Below, piece after piece: positions 5,133 through 6,195 of a DNA stretch of 6,195 nt; the first letter of the stretch is position 1, and every line of letters begins with the position of its first letter. The stretch spans positions 1 through 6,195 of the forward strand of contig JAPUIN010000326.1 in NCBI GenBank assembly GCA_027297005.1, in the 5' to 3' direction. The notes under the pieces were generated by a model. It was given only the letters and a program-made list of their open reading frames with translations, did not search any database and was not told the origin of the DNA. Source of the DNA: Acidobacteriota bacterium (GTDB lineage: Bacteria; Acidobacteriota; Polarisedimenticolia; Gp22-AA2). A program made the position numbers and the translations under genes.

Positions 5133-6195
5133 CTACCCGGATCGGTTGCTCTTCGAGGCGGCCGCGAGGAGGATGCGCTCGACCGCCTCGATCAGGTCGG
5201 TCACCTTGAACGGCTTCATGATGTAGGGCCGGCCCGACGACTCGAAGAAGCCGCGCGTATCGGCCGACACGGTGTCGCCTGATGTGAACAGGATCCGGCT
5301 CGCGGTGTCGGGCATCTCCTCCATCAGGCGGACGAACAACTCCTGGCCGTCCATCTCCGGCATCTTCATGTCGCTGACGATGGCATCGTACGCCTTGCTC
5401 TTGATCGCCTCGAGCGCGGCCAGACCGCTCTCGGCGGTATCCACCTTGTGGCCGCGATCCTCGAAGGCGTCGCGCATCATCTCGCGAATCGCGAGCTCGT
5501 CGTCGACGATCCGGATGGTGGAGGGGGGCGCCTTGGCGGCCGCGGCCGAGCGGCGCACCTCGGCCCGGATCTCCGGACCGGTTGCGATCGGCAGATCGAT
5601 CGTGAAAGTCGTCCCCGCTCCCGCCACGCTGGTCGTGCCGATGGTGCCGCCGTGCTCCTTGATGATCCCGTGGCAGATCGACAGTCCCAGCCCGGTCCCC
5701 TTGCCGACCGGCTTCGTGGTGAAGAACGGGTCGAAGACCTTCTTGAGATGCCCCGGGGAGATGCCCGGCCCGTCGTCCTCGAAGACCAGCCGGATGCTGT
5801 TGCCGGCGACGCGCGTACTGATCTTCAGTTGACCCTTGCCGTGCGCCTCGCGCATCGCCTGCTCGGCGTTGGTGACGATGTTCATGAACACCTGGAGCAG
5901 CTGGTTCGGGTCAGCCAGCGTTCTCGGCAGATCCTTGGCCAGATTGGTGGCGACTTTGATCTTCTTAATCCGCAGATCGTAGGCGCGCAGCTCGAGCGTC
6001 TTCTCCAGGATCGAGTTGATGTCGGTCATGCTGCTTTCGGGCTTGTGCTTCCGCGCGAAGGTCAGGAGGTTCCTGACGATGCGCGAGGCGCGCTCCCCCT
6101 CGTCGCGGATCCGGCTGATCGTCTTCTTGCGCTTGGCGTCCGATTCCTTTTCGATGAGGATCTCGGCGAAGCCGATGACGCCGGCCAGCGGGTTG
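5133..6195 (-). CDS. Hybrid sensor histidine kinase with C-terminal receiver domain, 5' end off window
   Basis: This is the C-terminal 353 residues of a two-component hybrid histidine kinase, which autophosphorylates on a histidine and passes the phosphate to an aspartate in its own receiver. The first visible residues, NPLAGVIGFAEIL, are the downstream half of the H-box, so the phospho-accepting histidine lies a few residues beyond the edge. In-window numbering: DHp helices 1 to about 62; N-box Asn105 and Asn109 (NIVTNAEQAM); G1 EDDGPGI near 139-145; F-box FDPFFTTKP from 154; G2 GKGTGLGLS (164-172). All ATP-binding boxes are intact. After an Ala-rich linker, the receiver (about 227-345) has acidic pocket Asp231-Asp232, phospho-acceptor Asp275 in SDMKMPEMDG, Thr304 and Lys327 (MKPF). 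There is no output domain after the receiver, and the protein ends about 15 residues later at TAG 5135-5133. The input domain and signal are off the window. The internal ATG at 6029 is not the start, because kinase sequence continues upstream of it. Confidence 0.97.
   Translation of the reverse strand, partial: NPLAGVIGFAEILIEKESDAKRKKTISRIRDEGERASRIVRNLLTFARKHKPESSMTDINSILEKTLELRAYDLRIKKIKVATNLAKDLPRTLADPNQLLQVFMNIVTNAEQAMREAHGKGQLKISTRVAGNSIRLVFEDDGPGISPGHLKKVFDPFFTTKPVGKGTGLGLSICHGIIKEHGGTIGTTSVAGAGTTFTIDLPIATGPEIRAEVRRSAAAAKAPPSTIRIVDDELAIREMMRDAFEDRGHKVDTAESGLAALEAIKSKAYDAIVSDMKMPEMDGQELFVRLMEEMPDTASRILFTSGDTVSADTRGFFESSGRPYIMKPFKVTDLIEAVERILLAAASKSNRSG

Overview
This 6.2 kb window is a GC-rich bacterial fragment in which every convincing gene lies on the minus strand. 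It looks like chromosome of a free-living, GC-rich Gram-negative lineage. Large secreted mosaic proteases with PPC, propeller and Fn3-like domains are common in groups such as Acidobacteriota, Myxococcota/Deltaproteobacteria relatives and Eisenbacteria-like bacteria. The sequence alone does not settle the taxon. I see no tRNA, rRNA, CRISPR array, insertion sequence or phage gene.

In transcription order (right to left): (a) 6195-5133 is the 3' part of a hybrid sensor histidine kinase with a C-terminal receiver domain. It is cut by the window edge just inside the H-box. (b) A 142-bp gap holds two short hairpins. (c) 4990-4769 is a 73-residue protein with a heptad-repeat coiled coil and an AT-hook-like arginine-rich tail. 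(d) 4691-3846 is an exported dienelactone-hydrolase-family alpha/beta hydrolase with an intact Cys-Asp-His triad. (e) 3844-3482 is QueF, the NADPH-dependent preQ0 reductase of queuosine synthesis, starting 1 nt after the hydrolase stop. (f) A 197-bp gap contains the only clearly AT-rich patch of the window and a reasonable sigma70-type promoter. (g) 3284-2583 is a secreted protein of unknown function. (h) 2586 to the left edge is a secreted matrixin-type zinc metalloprotease that overlaps (g) by 4 bp and runs off the window after 862 codons.

Genes g and h form a two-gene secreted-protein operon. The protease combines a signal peptide, a catalytic domain with the full HExxHxxGxxH motif and Met-turn, a carboxypeptidase-regulatory-like domain, a PPC domain, six approximately 48-residue repeats each carrying an Asp-rich turn (probably a six-bladed beta-propeller), and the start of an Fn3-like domain. 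Genes c, d and e may form a second transcription unit, with tight coupling only between d and e.

The most notable items beyond routine annotation are a perfect 12-bp inverted repeat a few codons after the GTG start of the protease, the regular Asp-rich propeller repeat, and the small coiled-coil/AT-hook protein. I found no convincing evidence of an entirely new multi-gene system.
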